DNA of 49,912 nucleotides from Bacteroidota bacterium (GTDB taxonomy: Bacteria; Bacteroidota; Bacteroidia; UBA8524), in NCBI GenBank assembly GCA_003531115.1, contig DQHT01000135.1, positions 1 through 49,912 of the forward strand, given 5' to 3'. Below are positions 1 to 10,052 of this stretch, piece by piece. The notes beneath the pieces were generated by a model that ran no database searches, was not told the origin of the DNA, and saw nothing but the letters and a program-made list of their open reading frames with translations. The position numbers and the translations under genes are program-made. Every line of letters starts with the position of its first letter. Within the stretch, counting starts at the first letter, position 1.

Positions 1-2
1 TT

Positions 3-779
3 GCCGAACAACATGCCGTAACCTTCGCGGCAGGACTGGCCGCTGAAGGAATGATTCCTTTTTGTAACCTCTACTCCACTTTTGCCCAACGCGCCTACGA
101 CCAAATCATCCATGATGTGTGCGTGCAACAACTGCCTGTAAGATTTTGTCTGGACCGTGCCGGACTGGTGGGTGAAGACGGCCCTACCCACCACGGGGCT
201 TTCGATATTGCCTTCCTTCGCTGCCTCCCCGAAATGGTCGTTGCTGCACCACTGAACGAACAGGAGCTGCGGGATATGATGTATACCGCTTCCCTGTACA
301 ATGATGGACCCATTTCCATACGCTACCCCAGAGGAACCGGAGAAATGCCGGATTGGCGCCATACCATGAAGCAGTTGGAGATTGGGAAAGGGCAGATCAT
401 ACAACAGGGAAAAGGTACAGCTATTTTGAGTTTCGGTGCCCTGGGAAATGAAGCTATTAAAGCCTGCCGTGAACTTAAAACAGAAGGCATTATTCCCACC
501 CATGCAGACCTGCGATTTGTTAAACCTTTGGATGAAGCATTGGTGCTCCACTTGGCCGATACGCATGGAACGCTGATCACCCTGGAAGACGGGTGTATAC
601 CAGGGGGATTTGGTTCTGCCGTGCTCGAATGCCTCAGCGATCACGGAAAAACAAACCGGGTCATCCGCATCGGAATTCCCGATCAGTTTATTGAACAGGG
701 TTCTCAACAGGAGTTGTATAAATTGTGTGGTATGGATGCGGAAAGTCTGGTATCATTGATCCGGAATTTGCACGCATGA
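3..779 (+). CDS. dxs: 1-deoxy-D-xylulose-5-phosphate synthase, C-terminal part (5' end outside window)
   Basis: DXS condenses pyruvate and glyceraldehyde 3-phosphate with thiamine diphosphate in the first step of the MEP isoprenoid pathway, in the cytoplasm. The reading frame is open from base 3 with no start, so about 258 of the usual ~620-640 residues are visible. The first visible residues are AEQHAVTFAAGLA; by family knowledge this Glu activates the thiamine cofactor. It is followed by DRAGLVGEDGPTHHGAFD and IRYPRG of the transketolase pyrimidine-binding domain, then a transketolase C-terminal domain. The stop codon overlaps the ATG of the next gene (ATGA), so the two are probably translationally coupled. 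Confidence 0.95.
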   Translation, partial: AEQHAVTFAAGLAAEGMIPFCNLYSTFAQRAYDQIIHDVCVQQLPVRFCLDRAGLVGEDGPTHHGAFDIAFLRCLPEMVVAAPLNEQELRDMMYTASLYNDGPISIRYPRGTGEMPDWRHTMKQLEIGKGQIIQQGKGTAILSFGALGNEAIKACRELKTEGIIPTHADLRFVKPLDEALVLHLADTHGTLITLEDGCIPGGFGSAVLECLSDHGKTNRVIRIGIPDQFIEQGSQQELYKLCGMDAESLVSLIRNLHA

Positions 780-1387
780 CCCAGGACGATCTCGTTAAAG
801 GACTTTCGAAATACCTGCCACCGGATACAGCCGTGCCCATGGCGCAGCTCATCGTGGAACATAAGGTGCATATGCGTGTAAGCCGCGAACGCAGCTCCAA
901 AATGGGCGATTACCGTCCGCCTCATGATGGAAAGGGGCATCGTATCTCGGTGAATCACAACCTCAATTCCTATGCTTTTTTTATTACCCTGGTGCATGAG
1001 ATCGCTCACCTCAAAGCCTGGAACCAATACCAGAACAGGGTTGACCCGCATGGCAAAGAATGGAAGGGACATTTTCAGAATTTGATGCTCCCTTATTTGG
1101 GCAAGTCCATCTTCCCGGAGGATATTGAAAAGGCCTTATCCCGCTACCTGAAGAACCCCGCCGCTTCCAGTTGCAGCGACCCGCATCTATACAAAGTATT
1201 GGCTCGCTATGATGATGTTCCGGTGATCCATCTGGACGATATCCCTCCCGGAAGCAAATTCGGACTGGGCAATGGCATGGTCTTTATCAAAGGAGAAAAA
1301 CAACGTACCCGTTACCGCTGCAAAGAGGTCAATAAAGGAAGGCACTACTTTGTGAGTGGAATCGCAGTAGTTGAACTGTTGGACTAG
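776..1387 (+). CDS. SprT-like zinc metalloprotease domain protein
   Basis: The 203-residue product carries the zinc-protease motif HEIAH at residues 74-78 and, 14 residues on, HGKEW (His92), which matches the third-ligand region of SprT/Spartan-like proteins. The C-terminal part (YRCKEV..) resembles the SprT beta-ribbon but keeps a single Cys, so a zinc ribbon is unlikely. I chose ATG 776 because it overlaps the dxs stop in ATGA; an upstream ATG at 725 lies inside dxs in another frame and is less plausible. The family is linked to protein turnover, including DNA-crosslinked proteins in eukaryotes; the substrate here is unknown. Its stop shares bases with the stop of the convergent PIN gene. 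Confidence 0.85.
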   Translation: MTQDDLVKGLSKYLPPDTAVPMAQLIVEHKVHMRVSRERSSKMGDYRPPHDGKGHRISVNHNLNSYAFFITLVHEIAHLKAWNQYQNRVDPHGKEWKGHFQNLMLPYLGKSIFPEDIEKALSRYLKNPAASSCSDPHLYKVLARYDDVPVIHLDDIPPGSKFGLGNGMVFIKGEKQRTRYRCKEVNKGRHYFVSGIAVVELLD

Positions 1388-1806
1388 GCCTTTAAGGATG
1401 CCAGGTATTCAGCCGGACTCATGACTGCTATAGCAGATTCTCTATAATCGCGACCATTACGGGTCAGGATAATGGAACACTCTGCCTGCAAAGCGCAGTA
1501 ATATTGGAGCGCATCTTCAAAATCAGGAAACCCACCCGACAATGCTTTGTCCATTGAGGTTACATCGAGTGAAACCGGCCGGATAACCGTTTTAATCATG
1601 GTCAGTTTGTTACGCATTTTTTCGTCTTTTTCAACACGCCCCAGCACATAAGCGCAATTTGCAAAACTCAAGGTTGAGGCATATATCTCGATCTTTCCCT
1701 GATCCGCCTGACTTGCAATTAATGCCGCATCAACATAATAGGGATCACGATCGGCCAAAAGATCGATCAGTACATTGGTGTCCCAAAATACTTTATCGAC
1801 CTTCAT
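1384..1806 (-). CDS. PIN-domain toxin (VapC-like)
   Basis: This 140-residue protein has the PIN fold signature: DTNVLID at residues 9-15 (first acidic residue Asp9), FPDFEDALQY around Asp95/Asp98, and TRNGRDY ending in Asp120. VapC-type toxins are Mg-dependent ribonucleases. The second acidic residue usual in VapC appears to be replaced (SFANCAYVL where a Glu is common), as in some Bacteroidota relatives, so activity should not be assumed. It follows its antitoxin gene with a 4-bp ATGA overlap and converges on the SprT gene. Confidence 0.85.
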   Translation of the reverse strand: MKVDKVFWDTNVLIDLLADRDPYYVDAALIASQADQGKIEIYASTLSFANCAYVLGRVEKDEKMRNKLTMIKTVIRPVSLDVTSMDKALSGGFPDFEDALQYYCALQAECSIILTRNGRDYRESAIAVMSPAEYLASLKA

Positions 1807-2051
1807 CCATGCTTCTTAAGGATCTCCTCGGCAATGATTTCCCTGTAATCCAGATCTGCAGGAAGCTTCACTCCTGTTGATATACTTCGGATAAAAGGAG
1901 TAATCTGATCGTAAGGATCTTGCGGCTCTTCGGCAAGCGTACGCAAATAGGATTCGATGAGGCGCGAAAGGCTGCGCTGGTGTTTTTCAGCGTAACGTTT
2001 CGCGCCTTCGATCGTTTCCTTATCGAGTTTTAAGGTTAATTTCGCATCCAT
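1803..2051 (-). CDS. Antitoxin of the PIN toxin (ribbon-helix-helix-like, DUF6364 type)
   Basis: An 82-residue protein beginning MDAKLTLKLDKETIEGAKRYA, which reads as a ribbon-helix-helix DNA-binding strand and helix, followed by RSLSRLIESYL. This resembles the DUF6364 family commonly paired with PIN toxins in Bacteroidota. The C-terminal tail (PADLDYREIIAEEIL) is the likely toxin-binding part. The start codon lies 5 nt after a perfect -7 box, so the mRNA may be leaderless. The CGTAC/GTACG inverted repeat around that box is a candidate autoregulatory operator. Confidence 0.8.
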   Translation of the reverse strand: MDAKLTLKLDKETIEGAKRYAEKHQRSLSRLIESYLRTLAEEPQDPYDQITPFIRSISTGVKLPADLDYREIIAEEILKKHG

Positions 2052-2052
2052 A

Positions 2053-2088
2053 CGTACAAATTTAATAAATCAGTACGCACAACACAAA
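2053..2088 (-). promoter_or_regulatory. Promoter and candidate operator of the PIN toxin-antitoxin pair
   Basis: Reading the minus strand: TTTG (2085-2088), 20 nt, then TAAATTTG (2057-2064), which matches the Bacteroidota primary sigma consensus TTTG-N17-23-TAnnTTTG. The box is 5 nt from the ATG at 2051. Inverted 5-mers CGTAC (2053-2057) and GTACG (2073-2077) bracket the box, where an antitoxin dimer could bind. Confidence 0.6.
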
Positions 2089-2102
2089 GAAATGTTCCTA
2101 TT

Positions 2103-4280
<2,178 letters not shown>

Positions 4281-4333
4281 TTAAAATTAGCTATTTCTTT
4301 TTGGAATGTCCGTTCGTTTTAACACTTTTCTAG

Positions 4334-4361
4334 TCCATGGACCATGGACCATAGACGATAG
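4334..4361 (+). repeat. Heptamer array, GACCATA family (4 units)
   Basis: Four adjacent seven-base units: TCCATGG, ACCATGG, ACCATAG, ACGATAG. The same word family bounds the four-helix-bundle gene at 31764-32195 and begins again at 49886. It lies upstream of both katG and glyS. Confidence 0.85.
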
Positions 4362-4368
4362 CTGAGTG

Positions 4369-4424
4369 CCCGTCATGTTGAGCGAAGAGCTTGTACTGAG
4401 CCCGCCGAAGGGAAGTACGACGGG
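4369..4424. repeat. Dispersed CCCGTC/GACGGG inverted-end repeat, copy 1
   Basis: A 56-bp unit with inverted termini CCCGTC and GACGGG. It starts CCCGTCATGTTGAGCG and ends AAGTACGACGGG. A second copy (33655-33722) has the same ends with one or two changes and a longer middle, which suggests a REP-like dispersed element able to form a hairpin. Confidence 0.7.
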
Positions 4425-4466
4425 CCACCGTGGTAAAATGATCAGAAGCCAGCGCCCTTAATTCAA

Positions 4467-4501
4467 AAATCATAAATCATAAATCACAAATCATAAATCG
4501 A
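4467..4501 (+). repeat. Heptamer array, AATCATA family (5 units)
   Basis: Units AAATCAT, AAATCAT, AAATCAC, AAATCAT and AAATCGA in tandem, ending just before the glyS -7 box. The final ..AAATCAT-AAATCGA is identical to the end of the array that abuts pntAb at 49584, although the two loci are otherwise unrelated. Confidence 0.85.
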
Positions 4502-4505
4502 AGAT

Positions 4506-4513
4506 TATCTTCG
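4506..4513 (+). promoter_or_regulatory. Candidate -7 box of glyS
   Basis: TATCTTCG, one mismatch from TAnnTTTG, ends 9 nt before the glyS ATG. It forms one arm of a small hairpin (CGAAGA-TTA-TCTTCG, 4499-4513) and directly follows the heptamer array, which therefore occupies the -33 region. Confidence 0.4.
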
Positions 4514-4522
4514 CGGCATTCT

Positions 4523-5989
4523 ATGTCGAAACAGGAAGAAACACTCAAAAAGATCATTTCCCATTGCAAAGAATACGGTTTTGTATTTCAGAGCAGTGAA
4601 ATTTATGATGGCCTCTCTGCCGTATACGATTACGGCCATAATGGTACCGAATTGCGCAAAAATATCCGCGAATACTGGTGGAAAGCCATGGTACAGATGC
4701 ACGACAATATCGTGGGTATCGACTCGGCCATCTTTATGCACCCGAAAGTTTGGAAAGCATCCGGACACGTAGATGGGTTCAATGATCCGATGATCGACAA
4801 TAAAGATTCGAAAAAACGCTACCGGGCAGATCAGTTGCTGGAAGACCGTATCGCCAAATATGAAAAAGACGGGAAAACAGACAAAGCAGCGGGCCTTCAA
4901 AAAGCGATGGATGATGCCCTGGAAAGCAATGATCTGGCTGCCCTGAAAGCGCTGATCGAAGAAAACGAGATCGCCTGCCCCATCTCCGGAACCCGAAACT
5001 GGACGGAAGTGCGGCAGTTTAACCTGATGTATTCCACCCAAATGGGGTCACTGGCCGAAGATGCCGATGAGGTTTACCTGCGTCCCGAAACAGCTCAGGG
5101 GATCTTTGTGAACTTCCTCAACGTGCAAAAAACAGCACGCATGAAAATTCCGTTCGGGATCGCCCAAACCGGGAAAGCCTTCCGCAACGAGATCATCGCC
5201 CGCCAGTTTATCATGCGCATGCGGGAATTCGAGCAGATGGAAATGCAGTTTTTTGTTCGTCCGGGTACCGAAATGGAATGGTTCACTTACTGGAAAGCTT
5301 ACCGCATGGCCTGGCATAAAAACCTGGGAATTCCGGATGCCAAATACCGTTTCCATGAGCATACCAAACTCGCCCATTACGCCAACGCGGCTGTGGATAT
5401 TGAATATGATTTTCCATTCGGTTTTAAAGAAGTAGAAGGAATACACTCACGCACCGATTTCGACTTGAAACAGCATCAGGAATTTTCAGGAAAAAAACTC
5501 CAGTACTTCGATCCTGAGATCAATCAGAATTATGTACCATACGTGGTAGAAACCTCGATCGGACTCGACCGCATGTTCCTCTTATTGATGTTCCACTGCC
5601 TGGAAGAAGAAACCCTGGAGAGTGAAAACCAAACAGACACCCGTACCGTTCTTCGTTTGCCCGCTATTCTGGCACCCGTGAAGCTGGCTGTTTTTCCCTT
5701 GGTTAAAAAAGACGGCCTTCCGGAAAAGGCCAAAGAAATTATCGACATGTTTCGCTTTGATTATACCTGCATGTATGAGGAAAAAGATGCCATCGGAAAG
5801 CGTTATCGCCGCCAGGATGCTATCGGAACACCTTTCTGCGTAACGGTGGATTACGATACCATGGAAAATAATACCGTTACCCTGCGCTACCGCGACAGCA
5901 TGGAACAAAAAAGGGTAGCCATCGATGAACTTAGCACCATTTTAGCTGATGAAATCAATTGGAAAAAAGTATTAAATTTCCAGTTATGA
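4523..5989 (+). CDS. glyS: Glycyl-tRNA synthetase (single-chain, class II)
   Basis: Charges tRNA-Gly with glycine in the cytoplasm. The product has 488 residues, the size of the homodimeric (eukaryote-like) type rather than the GlyQ/GlyS tetramer. Visible class II motifs are motif 2 around FRNEIIARQFIMRMREFEQM and motif 3 in VETSIGLDRMFLLLM, followed by the anticodon-binding domain (LAPVKLAVFPLVKKDG). An inserted charged helical segment sits near residues 95-150. The stop overlaps the start of the next gene by ATGA, so the downstream exported protein is likely co-translated. Confidence 0.96.
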   Translation: MSKQEETLKKIISHCKEYGFVFQSSEIYDGLSAVYDYGHNGTELRKNIREYWWKAMVQMHDNIVGIDSAIFMHPKVWKASGHVDGFNDPMIDNKDSKKRYRADQLLEDRIAKYEKDGKTDKAAGLQKAMDDALESNDLAALKALIEENEIACPISGTRNWTEVRQFNLMYSTQMGSLAEDADEVYLRPETAQGIFVNFLNVQKTARMKIPFGIAQTGKAFRNEIIARQFIMRMREFEQMEMQFFVRPGTEMEWFTYWKAYRMAWHKNLGIPDAKYRFHEHTKLAHYANAAVDIEYDFPFGFKEVEGIHSRTDFDLKQHQEFSGKKLQYFDPEINQNYVPYVVETSIGLDRMFLLLMFHCLEEETLESENQTDTRTVLRLPAILAPVKLAVFPLVKKDGLPEKAKEIIDMFRFDYTCMYEEKDAIGKRYRRQDAIGTPFCVTVDYDTMENNTVTLRYRDSMEQKRVAIDELSTILADEINWKKVLNFQL

Positions 5990-6486
5990 AAAACCTAATC
6001 CTAAGTTTCCTGCTTTTTTCTGCCTCCAGCGTATTTGCCCAGACCAATTTTAACTCCTGGCATCAATTCCAATCTAAGCCCAATGGGTTTATTATGAAAT
6101 ATCCGGTAAGCTGGGAAGTAAATGAGGAGAGTTTCGGAGATTATCTTTTTCACAACCCCTATGAGCGACTCGGTGTTTTTCGTATCCGGGTAGATGACCG
6201 GGGAGACAGCGCAACAGCGGAAGCCGATCTTTTAAAACTAAAAGAGGAAAATAGTGGCAGCAGCTTAAACACCCTTCCCGACAGGAAAATTCTCATGTTC
6301 AAAACCATGAGTATCCAGAACGGGGTAACAATGGAGAGTCATCAATGGGTTATTTGCGTTGATACACGTTTATATCATTGCTCCTATACTTTTGACAACG
6401 CCCTGCGTAATGCCCCTAACCTGGTCGAAGAAATGAAAATGGCCTACCAATCGGTCGAGTCGCTGAATTTTACAAGCAATGATTGA
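5986..6486 (+). CDS. Exported protein of unknown function (PsbP/DUF3805-like)
   Basis: A 166-residue product starting MKNLILSFLLFSASSVFAQ, a clear Sec signal peptide ending at AQ, the usual Bacteroidota cleavage site. The mature part (NGFIMKYPVSWEV..) resembles the small PsbP-like/DUF3805 fold in which a 'YP..W' strand opens the domain; this is a tentative similarity. I chose ATG 5986 because it overlaps the glyS stop and begins the signal peptide; an in-frame ATG at 5959 lies inside glyS. Its last codons overlap the next gene by 8 bp. Confidence 0.75.
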   Translation: MKNLILSFLLFSASSVFAQTNFNSWHQFQSKPNGFIMKYPVSWEVNEESFGDYLFHNPYERLGVFRIRVDDRGDSATAEADLLKLKEENSGSSLNTLPDRKILMFKTMSIQNGVTMESHQWVICVDTRLYHCSYTFDNALRNAPNLVEEMKMAYQSVESLNFTSND

Positions 6487-7918
6487 AATACTGAATTATA
6501 TAGGCGGAAAACTGCAGGCTTCCCATACCGGTGCTGTCATTCATAATCCCGAACCTGCAACCGGACAAATTTATTCCACCCTGCCTGATTCCGATTCTAC
6601 GGATGTTGAGGCGGCCGTAAAAGCAGCAGAAGAAGCTTTCCCTGCTTGGAGCAGTTTGTCGGCTACCGATCGTGGACGTTATCTGATAGCCATTTCGAAT
6701 CGTATCCGGGAAAAACACGATGAATTGGCTGAAGCAGAGAGCCGCGACAATGGTAAACCTTTGTGGTTGGCAAAAAAGGTAGACATACGTCGTGCGCATG
6801 AAAATTTCGAGTTTTTCGGAACGGGAATCATGCATTTTGCCTCCGAATCGCACCCCATGCACGACGGAATCAATTATACCCTGCGAAAACCTTTGGGGGT
6901 TGTGGCGTGTATTTCTCCGTGGAATTTGCCCCTTTACCTCTTTACGTGGAAGATCGCTCCTGCACTGGCCAGCGGCAATACGGTGGTGGCAAAGCCCTCC
7001 GAAGTCACTCCTTATACAGCTTTCCTTTTGGCTAAGATCTGTATGGAAGTTGGATTACCTGCCGGAGTGCTGAACATTATACACGGACTGGGACCAAAAG
7101 CTGGTTCTGCTATGGTTTCTCATCCACGAACCAAAGCCATTTCCTTTACCGGCAGCACACGTGCAGGGAAAGAAATTGCTTCTATTGCAGCTCCGATGTT
7201 TAAAAAACTATCGCTGGAGCTGGGTGGCAAAAATCCCAATATCATCTTTGCCGACTGCGATTTCGATAAAGCCCTTAATACCAGCATAAGCAGCTCATTT
7301 GCCAATCAGGGACAGATATGTTTGTGTGGCAGCCGCATTTTTATTCAGCGTCCGATCTATGAAAAATTCAGAGATGCCTTTGTCGATAAGGTAAAGCGCA
7401 TGAAGATCGGCGACCCAATGGACCCGGAAAGTAAACAGGGCGCCTTGGTCTCAGGTATCCATTATGAAAAAGTCCTTTCCTATATCGGCCTGGCACTGGA
7501 AGAAGGAGGTACAATTTTAACAGGTGGAAATGCAGTTCACCCTGAAGGACGTTGCGCCACGGGTTGGTTTATTGAACCAACTGTTATTGAAAATCTGCCC
7601 TATGATGCACGCTGCAATATGGAAGAAATTTTCGGCCCTGTGGTTACCCTCACTCCCTTTGATAGCGAAGAAGAAGTACTTCAAATGGCCAATGCCACGG
7701 AATATGGTTTATCCTGTACGATATGGACCAGCAACCTGAATACAGCCAGCAGGATGTCGGAAGAAATTAAGGCCGGTATTGTATGGATAAATTGCTGGTT
7801 AAAACGAGACCTGCGCACTCCCTTCGGCGGGGTAAAAAGTTCAGGGGTAGGCCGTGAAGGTGGCTGGGAAGCCCTGAAGTTTTTTACCGAACCGAAGAAT
7901 GTATGTATTGAATATTAA
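6479..7918 (+). CDS. NAD-dependent aldehyde dehydrogenase, ALDH8A1 / 2-aminomuconic semialdehyde dehydrogenase type
   Basis: A 479-residue ALDH with the catalytic Cys281 in NQGQICLCGSR, the general-base Glu in LSLELGGKNP, and EEIFGPV near the C-terminus. ISPWNLPLYLFTWKIAPALA and the ending NCWLKRDLRTPFGGVKSSG resemble human ALDH8A1 and bacterial 2-hydroxy/2-aminomuconic semialdehyde dehydrogenases, which act in tryptophan (kynurenine) or aromatic-ring degradation. No other gene of those pathways is in the window, so the substrate is inferred from sequence type only. The stop codon interlocks with that of the convergent T9SS gene (TTAA). Confidence 0.9.
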   Translation: MIEILNYIGGKLQASHTGAVIHNPEPATGQIYSTLPDSDSTDVEAAVKAAEEAFPAWSSLSATDRGRYLIAISNRIREKHDELAEAESRDNGKPLWLAKKVDIRRAHENFEFFGTGIMHFASESHPMHDGINYTLRKPLGVVACISPWNLPLYLFTWKIAPALASGNTVVAKPSEVTPYTAFLLAKICMEVGLPAGVLNIIHGLGPKAGSAMVSHPRTKAISFTGSTRAGKEIASIAAPMFKKLSLELGGKNPNIIFADCDFDKALNTSISSSFANQGQICLCGSRIFIQRPIYEKFRDAFVDKVKRMKIGDPMDPESKQGALVSGIHYEKVLSYIGLALEEGGTILTGGNAVHPEGRCATGWFIEPTVIENLPYDARCNMEEIFGPVVTLTPFDSEEEVLQMANATEYGLSCTIWTSNLNTASRMSEEIKAGIVWINCWLKRDLRTPFGGVKSSGVGREGGWEALKFFTEPKNVCIEY

Positions 7919-8796
7919 TCCTGGACGATCAGCCTGGCCTGGGCCCGGCTTCCGTCTACCATCTCAAAATAAATAAAATAGGTTCCTTTGGATGGATTTT
8001 CTAACTGAAAGCTACCATCCTGATATTGAATCTCTATTTCATTACCCAAAACGGAAAATGCCTTCGCCGATTTCACACCTTGCCCGGCAACCTGAAACCA
8101 CCCACTTCCCGGGTTAGGGTACACCGCAATTTCTCCGGGCTTAGGAGATTCGAGTCCTGCACGTAAGTATGAAAAGCGATAGACAGTCCCATTTACAGGA
8201 CTTCCATTCAACAAACCATTACCAGAGTTAACAACAGGTGATGCGGGGTTACCACTCAGCGACGCTTTTTCCAGGGTTTGCGTAAATTCCCTGTTAAAAC
8301 GATATACCCCCGAGAAAAAAGTATTATCGCTGGATCCCGGACCAAAGCGGAATTCTACTTTTTGGTCTTTTTCATAGATCCATAATTGAAAGTTCAAGCG
8401 TTCAGCAGGGTCGTCTCCATCTGTCCCAACATTTTTCCATTGAATTTTAAGGATGGAATTACCCGGATCAACCAGTTCCGCAAATGTGATCCGCGAATTG
8501 GAGTCAGGGAAATGAAAATTGCCGATCAAAGGGTCAAGGGCAAAGGAGAAGTAGTCGGATGTACTGGTAACCCAGCCATTCACTCCGATATTCAGTGTGT
8601 CGGAGAGATCATGGCCAAAAGCCCGGTAATCCCGGCCCAAAATGAGTAAGGCATAAGGGGCAAGGGTGTCGTTCGTAATGAAATGATCGTTTTGCAGGTC
8701 CTGATAGGCTTCCTGCTGTACTGAAAAGCTGTAGGACTGAGCCCAAACGCCATTGGTGAGCCATCCCATTAATAATACAGTAAATAGTTTTTTCAT
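7915..8796 (-). CDS. Secreted protein with type IX secretion C-terminal sorting domain
   Basis: A 293-residue product with signal peptide MKKLFTVLLMGWLTNGVWAQ. The middle is beta-rich and unrecognised. The end is a Por/TIGR04183-type sorting domain: AVYPNPGSGWFQVAGQG, then LGNEIEIQ and GTYFIYFEMVDG. Such proteins cross the outer membrane by the T9SS and are often anchored to surface polysaccharide. I chose the ATG at 8796 because the signal peptide starts there; an upstream ATG at 8913 would put 39 residues before it. Confidence 0.85.
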   Translation of the reverse strand: MKKLFTVLLMGWLTNGVWAQSYSFSVQQEAYQDLQNDHFITNDTLAPYALLILGRDYRAFGHDLSDTLNIGVNGWVTSTSDYFSFALDPLIGNFHFPDSNSRITFAELVDPGNSILKIQWKNVGTDGDDPAERLNFQLWIYEKDQKVEFRFGPGSSDNTFFSGVYRFNREFTQTLEKASLSGNPASPVVNSGNGLLNGSPVNGTVYRFSYLRAGLESPKPGEIAVYPNPGSGWFQVAGQGVKSAKAFSVLGNEIEIQYQDGSFQLENPSKGTYFIYFEMVDGSRAQARLIVQD

Positions 8797-8947
8797 GGTT
8801 TTTGTGTTTGTGGCTCTGAACGTCATTTTGATGGAAGGGGTTGGTCCTGAGGGTTCTGGAATAGATAAAAGGCTTGATTTATCCCACGAACACCCCAATG
8901 AATCGACGAACATGATTTTGGTCTTGTTTGGTGAAGAATTAGAAGCT

Positions 8948-8955
8948 TAATTTCG
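8948..8955 (+). promoter_or_regulatory. Candidate -7 box of the nucleotidyltransferase gene
   Basis: TAATTTCG, one mismatch from TAnnTTTG, lies 5 nt before the ATG at 8961. Transcription would start at or next to the start codon. Confidence 0.45.
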
Positions 8956-8960
8956 TTGGT

Positions 8961-9959
8961 ATGAAAGCTATCATCCCCGTTGCCGGAATTGGAAGCCGCC
9001 TGCGCCCCCATACGCATACCCAGCCCAAAGCCCTGATACCGGTGGCAGGAAAACCCATACTCGGACATATCGTCGACGGACTCCTTCAGGAGGGGATCAA
9101 AGAAATTGTATTTATTATCGGGTACCTCGGCGATAAGATAGAAAGTTATATTACCCAGGCCTATCCCAAACTTAATGTTCATTTCGTCATCCAGACCACC
9201 GGCAAAGGGATCGCTCATGCCATTTGGCTGGCTAAGGATCATATCCCTGAAAAAGAGGATATCCTCATCGTTTTGGGCGATACCATTTGGGATGCCGACC
9301 TGAAAAAAGTACTACACTCTGAGTATTCATCTGTTGGGGTTATGACGGTTCAGGATCCGAGACAATTTGGGATCGCCCAGATAGGAAAAGATGGTTTTAT
9401 CACCAGTCTGGTTGAAAAGCCACGTATTCCCAAAAGCAACCAGGGACTGATCGGTGTTTATTATATCAAACAAGCCGGCAAATTGAAAGAGGCGCTGGAA
9501 TACAATATTACCCACGGGCTTAAAACCGACAATGAATACCACCTCACGGATGTACTGATGCGCATGATCGAAAACGGGGAAAAGATCAATACCTTTACCG
9601 TTGAAGCCTGGTTCGATTGCGGGAAAAAAGATATTCTGCTCGACACCAATGCCACCCTTTTAAAGCGCCAAAAGCCGGAAATTATAGCTCCAAAAGTGCA
9701 TGAAGACTGCATCCTAATAGCTCCCGTGTTTATTGCCTCCGATGCCAGGATCAGTCACTCGATTATCGGCCCCAATGTCTCCATTGGCGAGGGAGCCATC
9801 ATCCATAACAGCATAATCAGCGAAAGTATCATCGGACCATTCGCACACCTGGAAAACGCCGTACTAAAATCCTCGCTTATCGGAAACGATGCTTCCTTGC
9901 ATGGTTTGATCCAAAGCCTGAATTTGGGGGATAGTACAGAGATTGATTATAATCGGTAA
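8961..9959 (+). CDS. Sugar-1-phosphate nucleotidyltransferase with left-handed beta-helix tail
   Basis: A 332-residue fusion of an NTP-transferase domain (residues 1-~225) and a hexapeptide beta-helix (~240-315). The N-terminal signature AGIGSRLRPHTHTQPKAL binds nucleotide and sugar phosphate; VLGDTIWD (Asp107) is the metal-binding site and EKP follows at ~150. The helix shows repeats such as ISHSIIGPNVSIGEGAIIHN. This is the layout of RmlA-long, GlmU-like and GDP-mannose pyrophosphorylase-like enzymes that make activated sugars for envelope polysaccharide. The exact sugar and nucleotide cannot be fixed from sequence; there are no pathway neighbours. Confidence 0.88.
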   Translation: MKAIIPVAGIGSRLRPHTHTQPKALIPVAGKPILGHIVDGLLQEGIKEIVFIIGYLGDKIESYITQAYPKLNVHFVIQTTGKGIAHAIWLAKDHIPEKEDILIVLGDTIWDADLKKVLHSEYSSVGVMTVQDPRQFGIAQIGKDGFITSLVEKPRIPKSNQGLIGVYYIKQAGKLKEALEYNITHGLKTDNEYHLTDVLMRMIENGEKINTFTVEAWFDCGKKDILLDTNATLLKRQKPEIIAPKVHEDCILIAPVFIASDARISHSIIGPNVSIGEGAIIHNSIISESIIGPFAHLENAVLKSSLIGNDASLHGLIQSLNLGDSTEIDYNR

Positions 9960-9962
9960 AGG

Positions 9963-9990
9963 GGTTCTGGGTTCTTGGTTTCGGGTTATG
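9963..9990 (+). repeat. Heptamer array, GGTTCTG family (4 units)
   Basis: Units GGTTCTG, GGTTCTT, GGTTTCG and GGTTATG directly after the nucleotidyltransferase stop. The same word occurs eight times perfectly at 34694-34749. Confidence 0.8.
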
Positions 9991-10000
9991 GTCAATACGT

Positions 10001-10050
10001 CGCTCCTTCGCTCAAGCCAAAGGCTCGCTCCCTCGCTCCCCCGCTCCCCG
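10001..10050. repeat. CGCTC-word repeat with AGCC-AAA-GGCT hairpin, copy 1
   Basis: Repeated CGCTCC words around a short hairpin (AGCC 10015-10018, GGCT 10022-10025). The reverse complement is closely matched at 45503-45543 and more loosely at 33594-33635. Confidence 0.65.
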
Positions 10051-10052
10051 TA

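Noticed and set aside
4505..5041. 178-codon minus-strand open frame opposite glyS
   Set aside because: It lies fully antisense to a well-conserved synthetase gene and has no recognisable domain or start context.
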